Shown here: piece by piece, positions 1 to 9,910 of the stretch | Layout of the letters: every line of letters starts with the position of its first letter | How positions within the stretch are numbered: the stretch's first letter is position 1 | Assembly: GCF_002101375.1 (NCBI RefSeq) | Contig: NZ_CP015207.1 | Coordinates: 62,001 to 126,000, forward strand | Length of the DNA stretch: 64,000 nt | Reading direction: 5' to 3' | From: Sporosarcina ureae | Lineage (GTDB): Bacteria > Bacillota > Bacilli > Bacillales_A > Planococcaceae | Made by a program: the position numbers and the translations under genes | The notes under the pieces: model-generated | What the model saw: only the letters and a program-made list of their open reading frames with translations | What the model was told of the DNA's origin: nothing | The model's database searches: none

Positions 1-2
1 CG

Positions 3-344
3 CCGGCTCCAGTCCAAGCTCCAGTAGCGCCTGTTGCGGTAACACCAGCACCAGCACCAGAAGCACAAGCAGCGCCAGTAGCTGAAGTAGCAACTGACGA
101 AACACTACACAAAATCACTTCCCCTATGGTTGGGACATACTATCAGGCTTCGTCGCCAGACGCAGAAGCGTACGTTAAAACTGGTGATAAAGTAACGGCT
201 GAATCCATCGTTTGTATCGTAGAAGCAATGAAATTATTCAACGAAATTGAATCAGAAGTAAATGGTGAAATCGTTGAAATCTTAGTGCAAGACGGTCAAC
301 TTGTGGAATACGGACAGCCTTTATTCCTTGTTAGAGAAAACTAA
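3..344 (+). CDS. accB: Biotin carboxyl carrier protein of acetyl-CoA carboxylase, 3' part
   Basis: The reading frame is open from the left edge, so the N-terminus lies outside the window. The visible part starts with an Ala/Pro-rich linker (many GCA/CCA/GTA codons, about 3-100) and continues into a biotinyl domain with the EAMKLFNE motif; the Lys at 231-233 is the expected biotin attachment site. About 113 codons are visible, against roughly 150-170 for the family. In the cell the biotin on this carrier is carboxylated by AccC and passed to the carboxyltransferase to make malonyl-CoA for fatty acid synthesis. accC follows after 13 bases, the usual accBC operon. The Pro/Ala linker is typical of this family. 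Confidence 0.95.
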   Translation, partial: PAPVQAPVAPVAVTPAPAPEAQAAPVAEVATDETLHKITSPMVGTYYQASSPDAEAYVKTGDKVTAESIVCIVEAMKLFNEIESEVNGEIVEILVQDGQLVEYGQPLFLVREN

Positions 345-357
345 GGGGGAGTAACCA

Positions 358-1704
358 ATGAAAAAAGTATTAATTGCAAACCGTGGAGAAATTGCTGTGC
401 GCATTATTCGTGCATGCAAAGAAATGGGTATTAAAACAGTAGCGGTCTATTCTGAAGCAGATGCAGAGGCGTTACATGTGCAACTAGCAGATGAATCAGT
501 TTGCATCGGTCCACGTCTATCGACAGACAGTTATTTGAACTTCTCAAACGTCATCAGTGCCGCGAAAGCAACTGACTGTGACGGGATCCATCCTGGTTAT
601 GGTTTCCTTGCAGAGAACGCGAGCTTCGCTGAACTTTGTGAAGAAGTAAATATCGAATTCATCGGACCCACAGCGGCGGCTATTTCTAAAATGGGTACAA
701 AAGATGTTGCGCGTAATACAATGGCATCTGCAGGAGTTCCAATCGTTCCTGGTTCTGACGGCATTGTGGATGACGCAGATCATGCACTCGAAATTGCAAA
801 AGAACTTGGGTTCCCGGTTATCATCAAAGCAACAGCTGGTGGTGGCGGTAAAGGAATTCGTGTAGCACGTGATGAAGATGAGCTAGTAAAAGGTGTTAAA
901 ATCACACAAAAAGAAGCTGCTGCGGCATTCGGTAACCCGGGCGTGTATATTGAGAAGTATATCGAAGTATTCCGTCACGTAGAAGTTCAAGTGCTAGCGG
1001 ATAAATACGGTAACACGGTTCACTTAGGTGAGCGTGATTGTTCTATTCAACGCCGTATGCAAAAACTGGTTGAGGAAGCTCCATCTCCTGCATTGACTCC
1101 TGAACTTCGCGCAGAAATGGGTGAAGCGGCTGTAAAAGCAGCTCAAGCGTGTAACTATCGCGGTGCAGGTACTGTAGAATTTATTTTTGATCATATCAAT
1201 CAAAAATTCTATTTCATGGAAATGAATACACGAATTCAAGTTGAACACCCTGTAACAGAAATGATCACAGGAATTGACTTGATTCAACAACAGCTAAAAG
1301 TAGCTGCAGGCGAAGAATTAGCGTTTAAACAAGAGGATATTCAGTTCAATGGTTGGTCTATTGAATGTCGGATCAATGCAGAAAATCCTGAAAAGAATTT
1401 CATGCCTTCACCCGGTAAAGTAACTATGTATCTACCACCAGGCGGCTTTGGTGTACGTGTTGACTCAGCAGTGTACCCAGGCTATACGATTCCACCGTTT
1501 TACGATTCGATGGTCGCAAAGCTGATCGTTCATGCGGATACGCGTGAGCAAGCGGTCGCTCGGATGAAACGTGCATTAGACGAGTTCGTAGTCGAAGGTG
1601 TCCATACGACGATTCCTTTCCACGCGAACTTAATGAATGACGAAATATTCCAGTCTGGAGATTTTGATACAAAGTTCTTAGAAAAGTACGACGTCATGAA
1701 ATAA
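358..1704 (+). CDS. accC: Biotin carboxylase subunit of acetyl-CoA carboxylase
   Basis: This 448-residue protein has the full biotin carboxylase layout. The N-terminal domain begins [18 protein letters not shown], the ATP-grasp glycine-rich loop ([15 protein letters not shown]) lies near residues 158-172, and the catalytic/Mg region [14 protein letters not shown] lies at 288-301. It uses ATP and bicarbonate to carboxylate the biotin on AccB. An AAGGGGGAG ribosome binding site precedes the ATG. It could in principle also serve the propionyl-CoA carboxyltransferase at 29.7 kb, because no separate alpha subunit is encoded there; that is only an inference. Family length and all visible motifs are normal. 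Confidence 0.97.
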   Translation: MKKVLIANRGEIAVRIIRACKEMGIKTVAVYSEADAEALHVQLADESVCIGPRLSTDSYLNFSNVISAAKATDCDGIHPGYGFLAENASFAELCEEVNIEFIGPTAAAISKMGTKDVARNTMASAGVPIVPGSDGIVDDADHALEIAKELGFPVIIKATAGGGGKGIRVARDEDELVKGVKITQKEAAAAFGNPGVYIEKYIEVFRHVEVQVLADKYGNTVHLGERDCSIQRRMQKLVEEAPSPALTPELRAEMGEAAVKAAQACNYRGAGTVEFIFDHINQKFYFMEMNTRIQVEHPVTEMITGIDLIQQQLKVAAGEELAFKQEDIQFNGWSIECRINAENPEKNFMPSPGKVTMYLPPGGFGVRVDSAVYPGYTIPPFYDSMVAKLIVHADTREQAVARMKRALDEFVVEGVHTTIPFHANLMNDEIFQSGDFDTKFLEKYDVMK

Positions 1705-1720
1705 TTGGAGGAGAAGTGTA

Positions 1721-2107
1721 ATGGCTGATAAAACAAATGCATCGTTTGTCGGAATGACACCGTCTGGAGATGTCGCACTCGGACGAGTTCAACTGGCACC
1801 TGAAGTACTCGAAGTCATCATTGGTATCGCCACGTCAGAAGTACACGGAGTGATTGCTACCCAAGGGAACTTCGCATCAGGTGTTGCGGAGAAATTGGGA
1901 AAAGTGATGTACGGAAAAGGTGTAAAAACCGAATGGGCAGACGAAGGATTGAAAATCGATGTGTATTGCATTATCGAGTATGGCCATTCCATTCCTACGA
2001 TTGCAGCGAAAATTCAAAATGAAATTCGCCAAGCGATTTTGAATATGACTTCGCTTCAAACGCATGAAGTGAATGTCCACATAACTGGCATTCATTTCGA
2101 AGACTGA
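1721..2107 (+). CDS. yqhY: Asp23/Gls24 family envelope-associated protein YqhY
   Basis: A 128-residue Asp23/Gls24 (DUF322) protein. The core seen here includes PEVLEVIIGIATSEVHGV, a central GVKTE segment and a C-terminal LQTHEVNVHITGIHF strand that is typical of the family. The ribosome binding site TTGGAGGAG stands before the ATG. It is the third gene of accB-accC-yqhY, the same order as in B. subtilis, where YqhY has been linked to control of acetyl-CoA carboxylase activity. No signal peptide or membrane segment is visible. A strong terminator follows, so this is the last gene of the operon. Confidence 0.92.
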   Translation: MADKTNASFVGMTPSGDVALGRVQLAPEVLEVIIGIATSEVHGVIATQGNFASGVAEKLGKVMYGKGVKTEWADEGLKIDVYCIIEYGHSIPTIAAKIQNEIRQAILNMTSLQTHEVNVHITGIHFED

Positions 2108-2130
2108 GCAGGACTAGTGAATGACATTAT

Positions 2131-2173
2131 AGCCGAAGACCCGCCTACTAGTAGGTGGGTCTTCGGTTTTTTG
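2131..2173 (+). terminator. Rho-independent terminator of the accBC-yqhY operon
   Basis: The arms AGCCGAAGACCCGCCTAC and GTAGGTGGGTCTTCGGTTT form a long, almost perfect stem around a TAGTAG-like loop, followed by a T-run. Confidence 0.9.
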
Positions 2174-2252
2174 TAGTGGAAATGAATTTGAGAGTGGAGT
2201 TGGATTTTATTTTGAGATATAGGTTAAGATGAATTCGGATGCGGTGGGTAAT

Positions 2253-2398
2253 GAGCGGATACAGGTAGTGATAGAGCGCTTGACGTAAAGTTATGAGCGG
2301 GTGCGGGCTTTGATAGAGCGGTTGGAAGAGGTGATAGAGCGGATTCGCATGGACTATGAGCGCTTGGACGGATTTATGAGCGAAACGGACATTGCCTT
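2253..2398 (+). repeat. Array A: seven GAGCG units at about 21-bp spacing
   Basis: GAGCG cores start at 2253, 2274, 2295, 2316, 2337, 2358 and 2378, giving spacings of 21,21,21,21,21,20. Each is preceded by AT or ATA (ATGAGCG or ATAGAGCG) and followed by about 14 variable bases. A degenerate unit may start at 2232. After the last unit comes a tail (ATTGCC..TTCAC..TTATTAACAATTTACAC) that resembles the tail of array C. The array fills the gap between the yqhY terminator and the nusB promoter. I do not recognise it as a named repeat. Confidence 0.85.
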
Positions 2399-2585
2399 CA
2401 CCAGTTATTAACAATTTACACTTCAATAAAAAAGTGATTGACAGTGCAAAAGTCTATAAGAAAGTGTTCTTCTAAAACATGGATAACGATGCTTCCAACT
2501 TTATCAACTACCCCTTGTTTAAATATTTATGAACTTATTGACCGAAAATGCAAACTGATGACATAAAATCGCCGGATTCCACTAG

Positions 2586-2612
2586 TTGTTTTCCTGCGTT
2601 TTGTGCTATCAT
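2586..2612 (+). promoter_or_regulatory. Candidate extended -10 promoter for the nusB operon
   Basis: TTGTTT (2586-2591) and TGCTATCAT (TGn plus TATCAT, -10 at 2607-2612) lie only 15 bp apart, but the TGn extension could compensate. It sits about 40 bp before the nusB start and downstream of array A. Confidence 0.4.
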
Positions 2613-2649
2613 TAGGTTTTGAAGATGAGCGGTAGAGGAGATAACAATT

Positions 2650-3024
2650 ATGAAACGATGAGAAGCACGTGAAAAAGCAATTCAAACACTGTTTCAGCTG
2701 GACAATAGTGAGATGAATGTGGACGAAGCGATCGGTTATATTGTGGAAGCACCACTGGATTCATTCTATGAACAACTAGTTCGAGGCACAGCGGAACACC
2801 TGACAGAAATCGACAGTGAAATCACAAATAAATTGGAAAACTGGACCATCGACAGATTGCCAAAGATCGAAAGAACAGTATTGCGATTGGCTGTCTATGA
2901 ACTACTTCATAACGAAGAAGTTCCGAATCGGGTCATCATGAACGAAGCGATTGAGCTATGTAAGACGTTTGGTGACGAAAAGTCAGGCCGGTTTGTTAAT
3001 GGAGTACTTTCTAAATTCCAATAA
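2650..3024 (+). CDS. nusB: Transcription antitermination factor NusB with an in-frame TGA at codon 4
   Basis: A ribosome binding site (AGAGGAG) stands in front of ATG at 2650, but the frame reads Met-Lys-Arg-stop-Glu-Ala-Arg-Glu-Lys-Ala. NusB proteins usually begin MKRREAREKA, so a CGA Arg codon seems to have become TGA at 2659-2661. From there the frame is open to 3024 and carries normal NusB sequence (IQTLFQLD, IDRLPKIERTVLRLAVYEL, FVNGVLSKF). The next ATG in frame is at 2713 and would give 103 residues lacking most of the first helix; no good ribosome binding site stands before it. NusB with NusE (S10) binds boxA RNA for rRNA antitermination. Possible explanations are sequencing error, readthrough, re-initiation, or a very recent pseudogene. 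The family call is firm; whether it is expressed is open. Confidence 0.8.
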
Positions 3025-3102
3025 CTGAAATCGTCCCTACTAGTAGCAAGTTTGAGCTCGATAAACTTTCATTACAAATAAAAAAAGTTTGGTGGGAAAA
3101 TC

Positions 3103-3972
3103 ATGTCTAGTAAAAAGATTGATGGCAAAGCAATAGGACAGGAAATCCGGAATGAATTAAAAGAAGAAGTCGCTTCTTTAGTCGCACAAGGAGTTCAACC
3201 TGGACTGGCTGTTATTTTAGTTGGAGAAAATCCAGCATCTGAGACGTATGTGAAAAACAAAGAGAAGTCCAGCAAGGAAGCGGGGATGAAATCTGTGCTT
3301 ACCAAATTGCCGGAAACAGTATCGGAAGAAGATCTTCTAGCTGAAGTGGAGAAACTCAATGAAGACGATACGATCGACGGTATTTTGGTGCAATTGCCTT
3401 TGCCAAAACATATTGATGAAAACAAAGTCATCCGCGCGATTAGCCCTGAGAAAGACGTCGATGGATTCCATCCGATGAATGTCGGGAAAATGTTGATCGG
3501 TCAAGAAACTTTCTTGCCATGTACACCATACGGTATCATGCAGTTGCTTGAACGTTCCAACGTAGATATCGCAGGCAAACACGCAGTGATTATCGGTAGA
3601 AGTAATATCGTAGGAAAACCGATGGGGCAACTTCTTTTGCAAAAAGATGCAACGGTAACGTATTGTCATTCCCGTACAAAAGATTTGAAGAAATTCACGC
3701 AACAAGCGGATATCTTAATCGTCGCAATTGGTATAGCTAAATTCATCACAGGGGATTACATCAAAGAAGGCGCAGTAGTCATTGATGTCGGTATGAACCG
3801 TGATGAAAACGGTAAGCTATGTGGAGACGTTGATTATGAATCAGCGGAGAAGCAGGCTAGTGCTATCACCCCGGTGCCAGGTGGAGTAGGTCCCATGACG
3901 ATTACGATGTTATTGAAAAATACCGTCGAAAGTGCGGAGAAAAAATTAAAAGCACGTACGGAAAATAAGTAA
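3103..3972 (+). CDS. folD: Bifunctional methylenetetrahydrofolate dehydrogenase/cyclohydrolase
   Basis: This 289-residue protein interconverts 5,10-methylene-, methenyl- and 10-formyl-tetrahydrofolate in the cytoplasm. The catalytic Tyr49 and Lys53 are visible in [11 protein letters not shown], followed by [11 protein letters not shown] near 93-103, the nucleotide-binding GRSNIVGKP, and the closing [10 protein letters not shown] motif. An AGTTTGGTGGGAA ribosome binding site precedes the ATG. It lies between nusB and xseA as in B. subtilis. Length is normal. Confidence 0.96.
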   Translation: MSSKKIDGKAIGQEIRNELKEEVASLVAQGVQPGLAVILVGENPASETYVKNKEKSSKEAGMKSVLTKLPETVSEEDLLAEVEKLNEDDTIDGILVQLPLPKHIDENKVIRAISPEKDVDGFHPMNVGKMLIGQETFLPCTPYGIMQLLERSNVDIAGKHAVIIGRSNIVGKPMGQLLLQKDATVTYCHSRTKDLKKFTQQADILIVAIGIAKFITGDYIKEGAVVIDVGMNRDENGKLCGDVDYESAEKQASAITPVPGGVGPMTITMLLKNTVESAEKKLKARTENK

Positions 3973-3981
3973 TTCTAAACG

Positions 3982-4008
3982 AGAGACGCTCATCATGAGC
4001 GCCTCTTT
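3982..4008 (+). terminator. Hairpin between folD and xseA
   Basis: AGAGACGCTCAT and ATGAGCGCCTCT form a stem with almost no loop, followed by a weak TTTAT. It may be a partial terminator or an RNA-stability hairpin, because the genes around it look like one operon. Confidence 0.45.
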
Positions 4009-4035
4009 ATACATAAAAGGGCAGGTGATGGAAAC

Positions 4036-5385
4036 ATGTCCAATCCAACTTTTTTAACCGTTCAAGCGCTGACGAAATATGTCAAACGAAAATTTGATGC
4101 AGATCCACATTTACGAAACGTTTATGTAAAAGGGGAATTGTCGAACGTTAAGCTGCATCCGTCGGGACATATTTATTTTACATTGAAAGACGATAAAACG
4201 AGAATTCAGGCGGCCATGTTCCGTTCCCGTTCCAATACACTTCAATTTAAGCCTGAAAATGGTATGAATGTACTGATCACAGGGGATGTGACGGTGTTTG
4301 AAACGGCAGGATCGTACCAGCTTTATGTACAAACAATGGAGCCGGACGGTATCGGGGCGCTGTATCTAGCTTTTGAACAGTTGAAAAAGAAGCTTCAGCA
4401 AGAAGGATTGTTTGAAGAAAGATTCAAGCAATCTATTCCGCAAGTACCTCAACGAATCGGCCTGATTACAGCCGAATCTGGTGCTGCGCTGCGTGATATG
4501 TACTCTACGATCAATAGACGATTTCCAATGGCAGAGATGTATCTTTTCCCGGCTCTCGTACAAGGTCGCACAGCAGTTCCTTCGATTGTCAAAGCGATTG
4601 AACAAGCGAACCATATGGCGAATGTCGATGTATTGATAGTGGGTCGAGGCGGAGGTTCCATTGAAGATCTGTGGGCATTTAATGAAGAAGACGTAGCACG
4701 TGCTATTTTCACAAGTCGGATTCCGATCATCAGTGCAGTCGGACATGAAACCGATACGACAATTGCAGATTTTGTGGCGGATTTACGTGCACCGACTCCG
4801 ACGGCAGCAGCAGAAATGGCTGTGCCGGATCAGCTTCAATTATTCCAACACTTGAAAAATCAGCAACGTTCGATTTATCTGGCGGTCCAGACCGTAATTA
4901 AACAGTTGAACAAGCGTTTAGAAACAGCTCAAGCTGCCTATCCGCTACAATATCCGGAAAGGTTATATCGGCCTTTCATCGAGAAGCTCGACAACCTCGA
5001 AGATCGCCTGCAACGTAGCAGTGAGGCAGTCGTTCAGGGAAAACGGATGAACTACGATCGCTTATTTGCAGGTTTTCAGTACTACACACCGATTCGACGC
5101 ATCCAGCTCGAACAGCAACAGACGAAGCAATTGGAAATGCGTTTAAATCGTGCTGCAGAACACACTATTCAACAGCGGCAGCAACATTTTGTGGCACTGA
5201 TGCGCATGATGCAAGCCTTGAATCCGTTACAAGTAATGGAAAGAGGTTTTTCAATCGGTTATAAAAATCATGAAGTCATTAAATCGATCAAAGATGTAGC
5301 GAACGGAGATCACGTGACGCTTCAACTAGCGGACGGATCTATTTCCACTATAGTAGAAGAAATCATTCCAAAGGAGGTCGAGTAA
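4036..5385 (+). CDS. xseA: Exodeoxyribonuclease VII large subunit
   Basis: A 449-residue protein with an N-terminal OB-fold (FLTVQALTKYVKRKF through about residue 100), the family motif GRGGGSIEDLWAFNEE near 203-218, GHETDTTIADFVADLRAPTP shortly after, and a long coiled-coil C-terminal half rich in Gln and Glu. With XseB it forms exonuclease VII, which degrades single-stranded DNA from both ends. An AGGTGATGG stretch serves as ribosome binding site. xseB starts 2 bases after its stop, so the two are translationally linked. Length agrees with the B. subtilis protein. Confidence 0.96.
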   Translation: MSNPTFLTVQALTKYVKRKFDADPHLRNVYVKGELSNVKLHPSGHIYFTLKDDKTRIQAAMFRSRSNTLQFKPENGMNVLITGDVTVFETAGSYQLYVQTMEPDGIGALYLAFEQLKKKLQQEGLFEERFKQSIPQVPQRIGLITAESGAALRDMYSTINRRFPMAEMYLFPALVQGRTAVPSIVKAIEQANHMANVDVLIVGRGGGSIEDLWAFNEEDVARAIFTSRIPIISAVGHETDTTIADFVADLRAPTPTAAAEMAVPDQLQLFQHLKNQQRSIYLAVQTVIKQLNKRLETAQAAYPLQYPERLYRPFIEKLDNLEDRLQRSSEAVVQGKRMNYDRLFAGFQYYTPIRRIQLEQQQTKQLEMRLNRAAEHTIQQRQQHFVALMRMMQALNPLQVMERGFSIGYKNHEVIKSIKDVANGDHVTLQLADGSISTIVEEIIPKEVE

Positions 5386-5387
5386 GA

Positions 5388-5630
5388 ATGGCAGAAGATA
5401 AAAATATGCAATTCGAGCAAGCAATGCACCAATTAGAAGAAATTGTACAGAAGTTGGAGGCTGGTGAAGCGCCTTTGGATGATACAATCACGTTGTATAA
5501 ACAAGGAATGGAGCTCTCAGCTTATTGCCAGAAGAAATTGCAAAATGCAGAAAAACAATTGATTCGGATGATTGACCAAGAAGGTAACGAATCCCAATTT
5601 GATCCAACGGTAGGTGAGCCGAATGAATGA
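5388..5630 (+). CDS. xseB: Exodeoxyribonuclease VII small subunit
   Basis: An 80-residue helical protein with the family core FEQAMHQLEEIVQKLEAGE and a second helix starting ITLYKQGMELSAYCQKKL. It is the partner of XseA. The upstream AAGGAGG, inside the end of xseA, is its ribosome binding site. Its last codons overlap the start of ispA. Confidence 0.94.
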   Translation: MAEDKNMQFEQAMHQLEEIVQKLEAGEAPLDDTITLYKQGMELSAYCQKKLQNAEKQLIRMIDQEGNESQFDPTVGEPNE

Positions 5631-6507
5631 AAAACTACAAGCATTTGTCGATGAAATGATTCCTGAAATTGAACGCGAATTGACGAACCAACTAGCGAAG
5701 TCTGACATTCCTGACGTTTTACACGAATCCATGATGTATTCCGTAGAAGCAGGGGGCAAACGAATTCGTCCGTTATTGGTTATGGCTGTTTTATTTGATA
5801 TGAAAAAGGATTCGGTCGATGCAGTAAAAGTGGCGTCATCTGTTGAATTGATACATACATATTCATTGATCCATGACGATTTACCGTGCATGGATAATGA
5901 TGATTTTAGACGAGGAAAACCTACTAATCATAAAGTGTACGGTGAGGATGTAGCGACGCTTTCGGGAGATGCGATGCAGGCGATGGCATTTCAAGCGCTT
6001 GCAGATCTTCGGGAGACACCACCCGCGGCAGCTATTGAACTTGTCGGATTATTGGCGAAGGCTTCTGGCGCACAAGGGATGGTCAAGGGACAAGTACTCG
6101 ATATGAAAGGCGAACAGCAATTATTGCCTTTAGCAGAATTGAAAGAAGTCCATATTCATAAAACGGGGGCATTACTCTCATACTGTATTGAAGCAGGTGC
6201 TGTGTTAGCACAGGCTACTGATGAGCAGCGAGAGCAACTCCGCCGATTCTCCCACAATATTGGCTTGGCGTTCCAAATCCAAGATGATATTTTGGATGTG
6301 ACAGCAACTACTGAACAGCTAGGCAAGACCGCGAACAGTGATACTTCAAGCGAAAAGTCGACGTATCCTTCATTGCTAGGGTTAGATGGGGCTCGTGAGC
6401 AATTAAAAGCACGACATGAAGAAGCTTTACATGCGTTGCAGTCCATCGGCTTAGGGGAGTCTATGTTGCAATTGTTAGCAGATTACATTATTGAGCGAAA
6501 TATGTAA
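5623..6507 (+). CDS. ispA: Farnesyl diphosphate synthase (polyprenyl synthetase family)
   Basis: This 294-residue enzyme joins IPP with DMAPP and GPP to form farnesyl diphosphate. The first Asp-rich motif DDLPCMD is at 85-91, followed by DDFRRGKPTNH; the second (QIQDDILD) lies near residue 220. I chose the ATG at 5623, which overlaps the end of xseB, because AGGTGAG lies just before it; an upstream GTG at 5614 is in frame but overlaps that site. It sits directly before dxs, so the pathway steps are neighbours. Confidence 0.95.
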   Translation: MNEKLQAFVDEMIPEIERELTNQLAKSDIPDVLHESMMYSVEAGGKRIRPLLVMAVLFDMKKDSVDAVKVASSVELIHTYSLIHDDLPCMDNDDFRRGKPTNHKVYGEDVATLSGDAMQAMAFQALADLRETPPAAAIELVGLLAKASGAQGMVKGQVLDMKGEQQLLPLAELKEVHIHKTGALLSYCIEAGAVLAQATDEQREQLRRFSHNIGLAFQIQDDILDVTATTEQLGKTANSDTSSEKSTYPSLLGLDGAREQLKARHEEALHALQSIGLGESMLQLLADYIIERNM

Positions 6508-6523
6508 TTTGGAACCGTTATAT

Positions 6524-6551
6524 TTGTGTCGCACGTTGTTACTGTTATAAT
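6524..6551 (+). promoter_or_regulatory. Candidate sigma-A promoter for dxs
   Basis: TTGTGT (6524-6529) and TATAAT (6546-6551) are 16 bp apart in the 139-bp gap between ispA and dxs. Confidence 0.5.
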
Positions 6552-6646
6552 GTAGAAAACAAACAGCAACTACTTGGGCTAATGAACAAGAAATAGTGCG
6601 AACGTGCAAATAGAAAGACCTACTTACTTGATGAAGGTGTGTGATC

Positions 6647-8548
6647 ATGATGGATCTAACAAAGATTACCAATCCATCTTTTATAAAAGAGCTCGATAAA
6701 GAACAGTTAGAATCACTGGCGGCAGATATTCGTCATTTTCTAATTGAAAATTTATCGGTTACTGGCGGGCATATCGGACCGAATCTGGGTGTTGTCGAAT
6801 TGACGATTGCGTTGCATAAAATTTTCGACAGTCCAACCGACAAATTTTTATGGGATGTAGGACATCAGTCATATGTCCATAAAATTCTTACAGGCCGAGC
6901 TGGCGAGTTTGATACTCTTAGAAAATATAAAGGATTGAGCGGATTTCCGAAGATGGCGGAGAGCATACACGATGTATGGGAAACCGGCCATAGTTCGACA
7001 TCTTTGTCAGCGGCTATGGGAATGGCTGTTGCGCGAGATATTAAAAAAGAAAAAAGTTTTGTCATCCCGATTATTGGCGATGGTGCGTTGACGGGCGGTA
7101 TGGCACTAGAGGCATTGAACCATATCGGACATGAGAAGACGAATCTGACAGTCATTCTAAATGATAATGAAATGTCTATTGCACCAAATGTTGGGGCATT
7201 GCACTCGATTCTCGGGAAATTACGTACAGCCGGCAAGTACAATAACGTAAAAGATGAACTAGAATTCATTTTGCGTAAAATTCCAGCTGTAGGCGGTAGA
7301 GTCGCAACAGCTGCCGAACGTGTCAAAGACAGTTTGAAATATTTAGTAGTAAACGGGGTCTTCTTTGAGGAACTTGGATTTACGTATTTAGGACCGGTTG
7401 ACGGCCATGACTTTGTGGAATTGGAGCGTTCTCTTCAATATGCGAAGAAAATGGAAGGGCCGGTACTACTTCATGTGATTACGAAAAAAGGAAAAGGCTA
7501 TAGCCCTGCGGAGTTAGATAAAATCGGTACATGGCATGGTACAGGACCTTATAAGATTGAAACTGGAGATTTTGTGAAATCCCCTGTAGATGGCCCTGCT
7601 TGGAGTGCTTTGGTTTCTGAAACGGTACGCAAGCTTGCGCGAGAGGATCGACGTATTGTCGCGATCACACCTGCTATGCCTGTAGGGTCGAAACTTGAAT
7701 CGTTCGCAGCAGAATTCCCAGATCGTTTCTTCGATGTAGGAATTGCGGAACAACATGCGACGACTATGGCTGCGGGACTTGCAGCAACTGGAATGAAACC
7801 ATTCCTTGCAATTTATTCGACATTCTTGCAACGTGCATACGATCAGATGTTGCATGATATTACGCGCCAGAAGCTCAATGTCTTTATCGGCATTGACCGT
7901 TCAGGACTTGTAGGAGCAGATGGAGAAACACATCATGGTGTATTTGATATCGCATTCCTGCGTCATTTGCCGAACTTAGTCATTATGATGCCGAAAGATG
8001 AGAATGAAGGCCAACATATGGTGAAGACAGCCATCGATTATGATGAAGGTCCGATTGCACTTCGTTTCCCACGTGGCAATGGCTATGGCGTTCCAATGGA
8101 CGAAGCGCTTCATACGATTCCGATCGGTACATGGGAAGTATTGCAAGAAGGTGAAGATGCAACGATTTTGACGTTCGGGACGACGATTCCCATGGCATTT
8201 TCGGCTGCTGAACAATTGAAATCACAAGGCAAAAATGTCGCGATTGTCAATGCGCGTTTCATTAAACCGATGGATACGAATTTATTGGATGAGCTATTTG
8301 CTAAAGGTAAACCGATTATTACGATCGAAGAAGCTGTACTTGCAGGAGGCTTCGGCAGTGGAGTATTGGAGTATGCAGAACAAGTAGGTCATACGGGCAC
8401 GATTTTCGAAAGAATCGGTATTCCGGATGAATTCATTGAACACGGTAGTGTCGATAAACTACTTGTCGAAATCCATATGACACCTGATCACGTGGCGGAA
8501 GTGACAGCAGCGGCTATTCAGCAAGCGGCAGAAAGAGCGAAAGTATGA
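6647..8548 (+). CDS. dxs: 1-deoxy-D-xylulose-5-phosphate synthase
   Basis: A thiamine-diphosphate enzyme of about 633 residues that condenses pyruvate and glyceraldehyde 3-phosphate, the first step of the MEP isoprenoid pathway. Visible motifs are [14 protein letters not shown] near the N-terminus, the ThDP/Mg motif [15 protein letters not shown] ending at LNDNEMSIA, and the catalytic Glu in [19 protein letters not shown] in the second half. Three starts are close together (GTG 6641, ATG 6647, ATG 6650); AAGGTG at 6634-6639 best fits 6647, while alignment to other Dxs proteins would also allow 6650. Its stop overlaps the next start (ATGA). Confidence 0.96.
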   Translation: MMDLTKITNPSFIKELDKEQLESLAADIRHFLIENLSVTGGHIGPNLGVVELTIALHKIFDSPTDKFLWDVGHQSYVHKILTGRAGEFDTLRKYKGLSGFPKMAESIHDVWETGHSSTSLSAAMGMAVARDIKKEKSFVIPIIGDGALTGGMALEALNHIGHEKTNLTVILNDNEMSIAPNVGALHSILGKLRTAGKYNNVKDELEFILRKIPAVGGRVATAAERVKDSLKYLVVNGVFFEELGFTYLGPVDGHDFVELERSLQYAKKMEGPVLLHVITKKGKGYSPAELDKIGTWHGTGPYKIETGDFVKSPVDGPAWSALVSETVRKLAREDRRIVAITPAMPVGSKLESFAAEFPDRFFDVGIAEQHATTMAAGLAATGMKPFLAIYSTFLQRAYDQMLHDITRQKLNVFIGIDRSGLVGADGETHHGVFDIAFLRHLPNLVIMMPKDENEGQHMVKTAIDYDEGPIALRFPRGNGYGVPMDEALHTIPIGTWEVLQEGEDATILTFGTTIPMAFSAAEQLKSQGKNVAIVNARFIKPMDTNLLDELFAKGKPIITIEEAVLAGGFGSGVLEYAEQVGHTGTIFERIGIPDEFIEHGSVDKLLVEIHMTPDHVAEVTAAAIQQAAERAKV

Positions 8549-9366
8549 GTACATCTGTGAAAAAAGAAAGAGTGGATTTGTTGCTGGTAGAGCGTGGATT
8601 GACTGAATCCCGTGAACAAGCAAAACGATCCATCATGGCGGGGCTTGTTTACTCCGATACTGCAAGAATTGAAAAGGCAGGAGAAAAAATTGCAGTAGAT
8701 GCCCCATTGACTGTAAAAGGCCCTGCGATTAAATATGTAAGTCGTGGTGGCTTGAAACTGGAAAAGGCGTTAGGGTCTTTTCCTATTTCTGTGAAAGAAA
8801 AGATTGTTCTAGATATTGGCGCTTCGACGGGTGGCTTTACGGATTGTGCATTGCAAAACGGCGCGAAACATTGCTACGCATTGGATGTTGGCTATAATCA
8901 ACTCGCTTGGAAAATTCGTCAGCATGAACAAGTGACCGTGATGGAGCGACAGAATTTCCGTCATGCGACTGTCGATTTGTTTACTGAAGGATTACCGGAA
9001 GTCGCTACGATCGACGTTTCATTCATCTCGTTAGCGTTGATTTTACCCGCATTAAAAAACATCATCGTACCGGGTGGTCAAGTGGTGGCGCTAGTGAAGC
9101 CTCAATTTGAAGCGGGAAAAGATAAAGTCGGTAAAAAAGGTATTGTTCGAGATCCAGCAATACATCTAGAAGTGTTGGAAAAAATCGCTGCGATGGCAGT
9201 GGCGGAAGGATTTTCCGTTAAAGGTGCTACGTACTCGCCTGTTACAGGTGGAGAAGGCAATATTGAGTTCTTGTATTACTTAGTAGCTGAAGACGGAGCG
9301 ATCACTGATTTTACAACGGAAGATTTCAAGCAATTAGTCAAACAGGCACATACTGATTTAACATAA
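8545..9366 (+). CDS. yqxC: TlyA family rRNA (cytidine-2'-O)-methyltransferase, YqxC
   Basis: A 273-residue protein with an N-terminal S4 RNA-binding domain ([20 protein letters not shown]) and a C-terminal FtsJ-like methyltransferase domain. The SAM-binding motif [16 protein letters not shown] begins near residue 90 and the [15 protein letters not shown] segment is near 187-201. Members of the family methylate rRNA; the hemolysin label often used for them is misleading. It overlaps dxs by 4 bases and ends in a terminator. Confidence 0.92.
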   Translation: MSTSVKKERVDLLLVERGLTESREQAKRSIMAGLVYSDTARIEKAGEKIAVDAPLTVKGPAIKYVSRGGLKLEKALGSFPISVKEKIVLDIGASTGGFTDCALQNGAKHCYALDVGYNQLAWKIRQHEQVTVMERQNFRHATVDLFTEGLPEVATIDVSFISLALILPALKNIIVPGGQVVALVKPQFEAGKDKVGKKGIVRDPAIHLEVLEKIAAMAVAEGFSVKGATYSPVTGGEGNIEFLYYLVAEDGAITDFTTEDFKQLVKQAHTDLT

Positions 9367-9391
9367 CGCGCAATGAGTTGCGCGTTTTTTA
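9367..9391 (+). terminator. Terminator after yqxC
   Basis: CGCGCAA and TTGCGCG form a short GC-rich stem with a TGAG-like loop, followed by six T. The stem begins right after the yqxC stop. Confidence 0.85.
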
Positions 9392-9443
9392 GATGATTAG
9401 TATAATTTTGTTTATGGACTCAACAGAATCGGAGTGAATAAAA

Positions 9444-9893
9444 TTGAATAAAGGACAACGACATCTACGAATTAGAGAGATCATTACGAATAGTGAAATA
9501 GAAACACAAGATCAGCTGGTCGAAAGTTTGAAAGCTGCTGGGGCCGATGTCACGCAAGCAACGGTTTCGCGTGATATTAAAGAAATGCACTTGATTAAAG
9601 TACCTTCACCTTCAGGTAATTATAAATACAGTCTCCCTCCTATTCATCGCTATAATACGGAAGAAAAATTGAAGCGGATGTTAGAAGATGCGTTCGTTGG
9701 CATCGATAGTGCCAGTCATTTTATTATGTTGAAAACGCTTCCCGGTAATGCGCAAGCGGTTGGATCACTAGTTGACAACTTGGACTGGGATGAAATGCTT
9801 GGAACGATTTGTGGTGACGATACATGTTTGATCATTTGTCGTGAAGAATCCCAAACAGAATACGTAAAAGATAAATTATTATCAATGCTATAA
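9444..9893 (+). CDS. argR: Arginine repressor ArgR/AhrC
   Basis: A 149-residue repressor starting with TTG; GGAGTGA lies upstream at a good distance. The N-terminal winged helix-turn-helix includes [15 protein letters not shown], and the C-terminal domain has the arginine-binding and hexamer part [14 protein letters not shown]. It senses arginine and controls arginine synthesis and breakdown. Position between yqxC and recN is conserved in Bacillus. Confidence 0.95.
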   Translation: MNKGQRHLRIREIITNSEIETQDQLVESLKAAGADVTQATVSRDIKEMHLIKVPSPSGNYKYSLPPIHRYNTEEKLKRMLEDAFVGIDSASHFIMLKTLPGNAQAVGSLVDNLDWDEMLGTICGDDTCLIICREESQTEYVKDKLLSML

Positions 9894-9910
9894 GCGAGGT
9901 GAGGATTTCT

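Noticed and set aside
1024-1290. Antisense and other-frame ORFs such as this one, inside nearly all large genes
   Set aside because: They overlap well-supported genes, lack ribosome binding sites and show no domain-like sequence.
358-1704. Propionyl-CoA carboxylase alpha subunit in place of AccC
   Set aside because: It is a plain 448-residue biotin carboxylase without the fused C-terminal biotin domain of alpha subunits, and it sits in the accBC operon.
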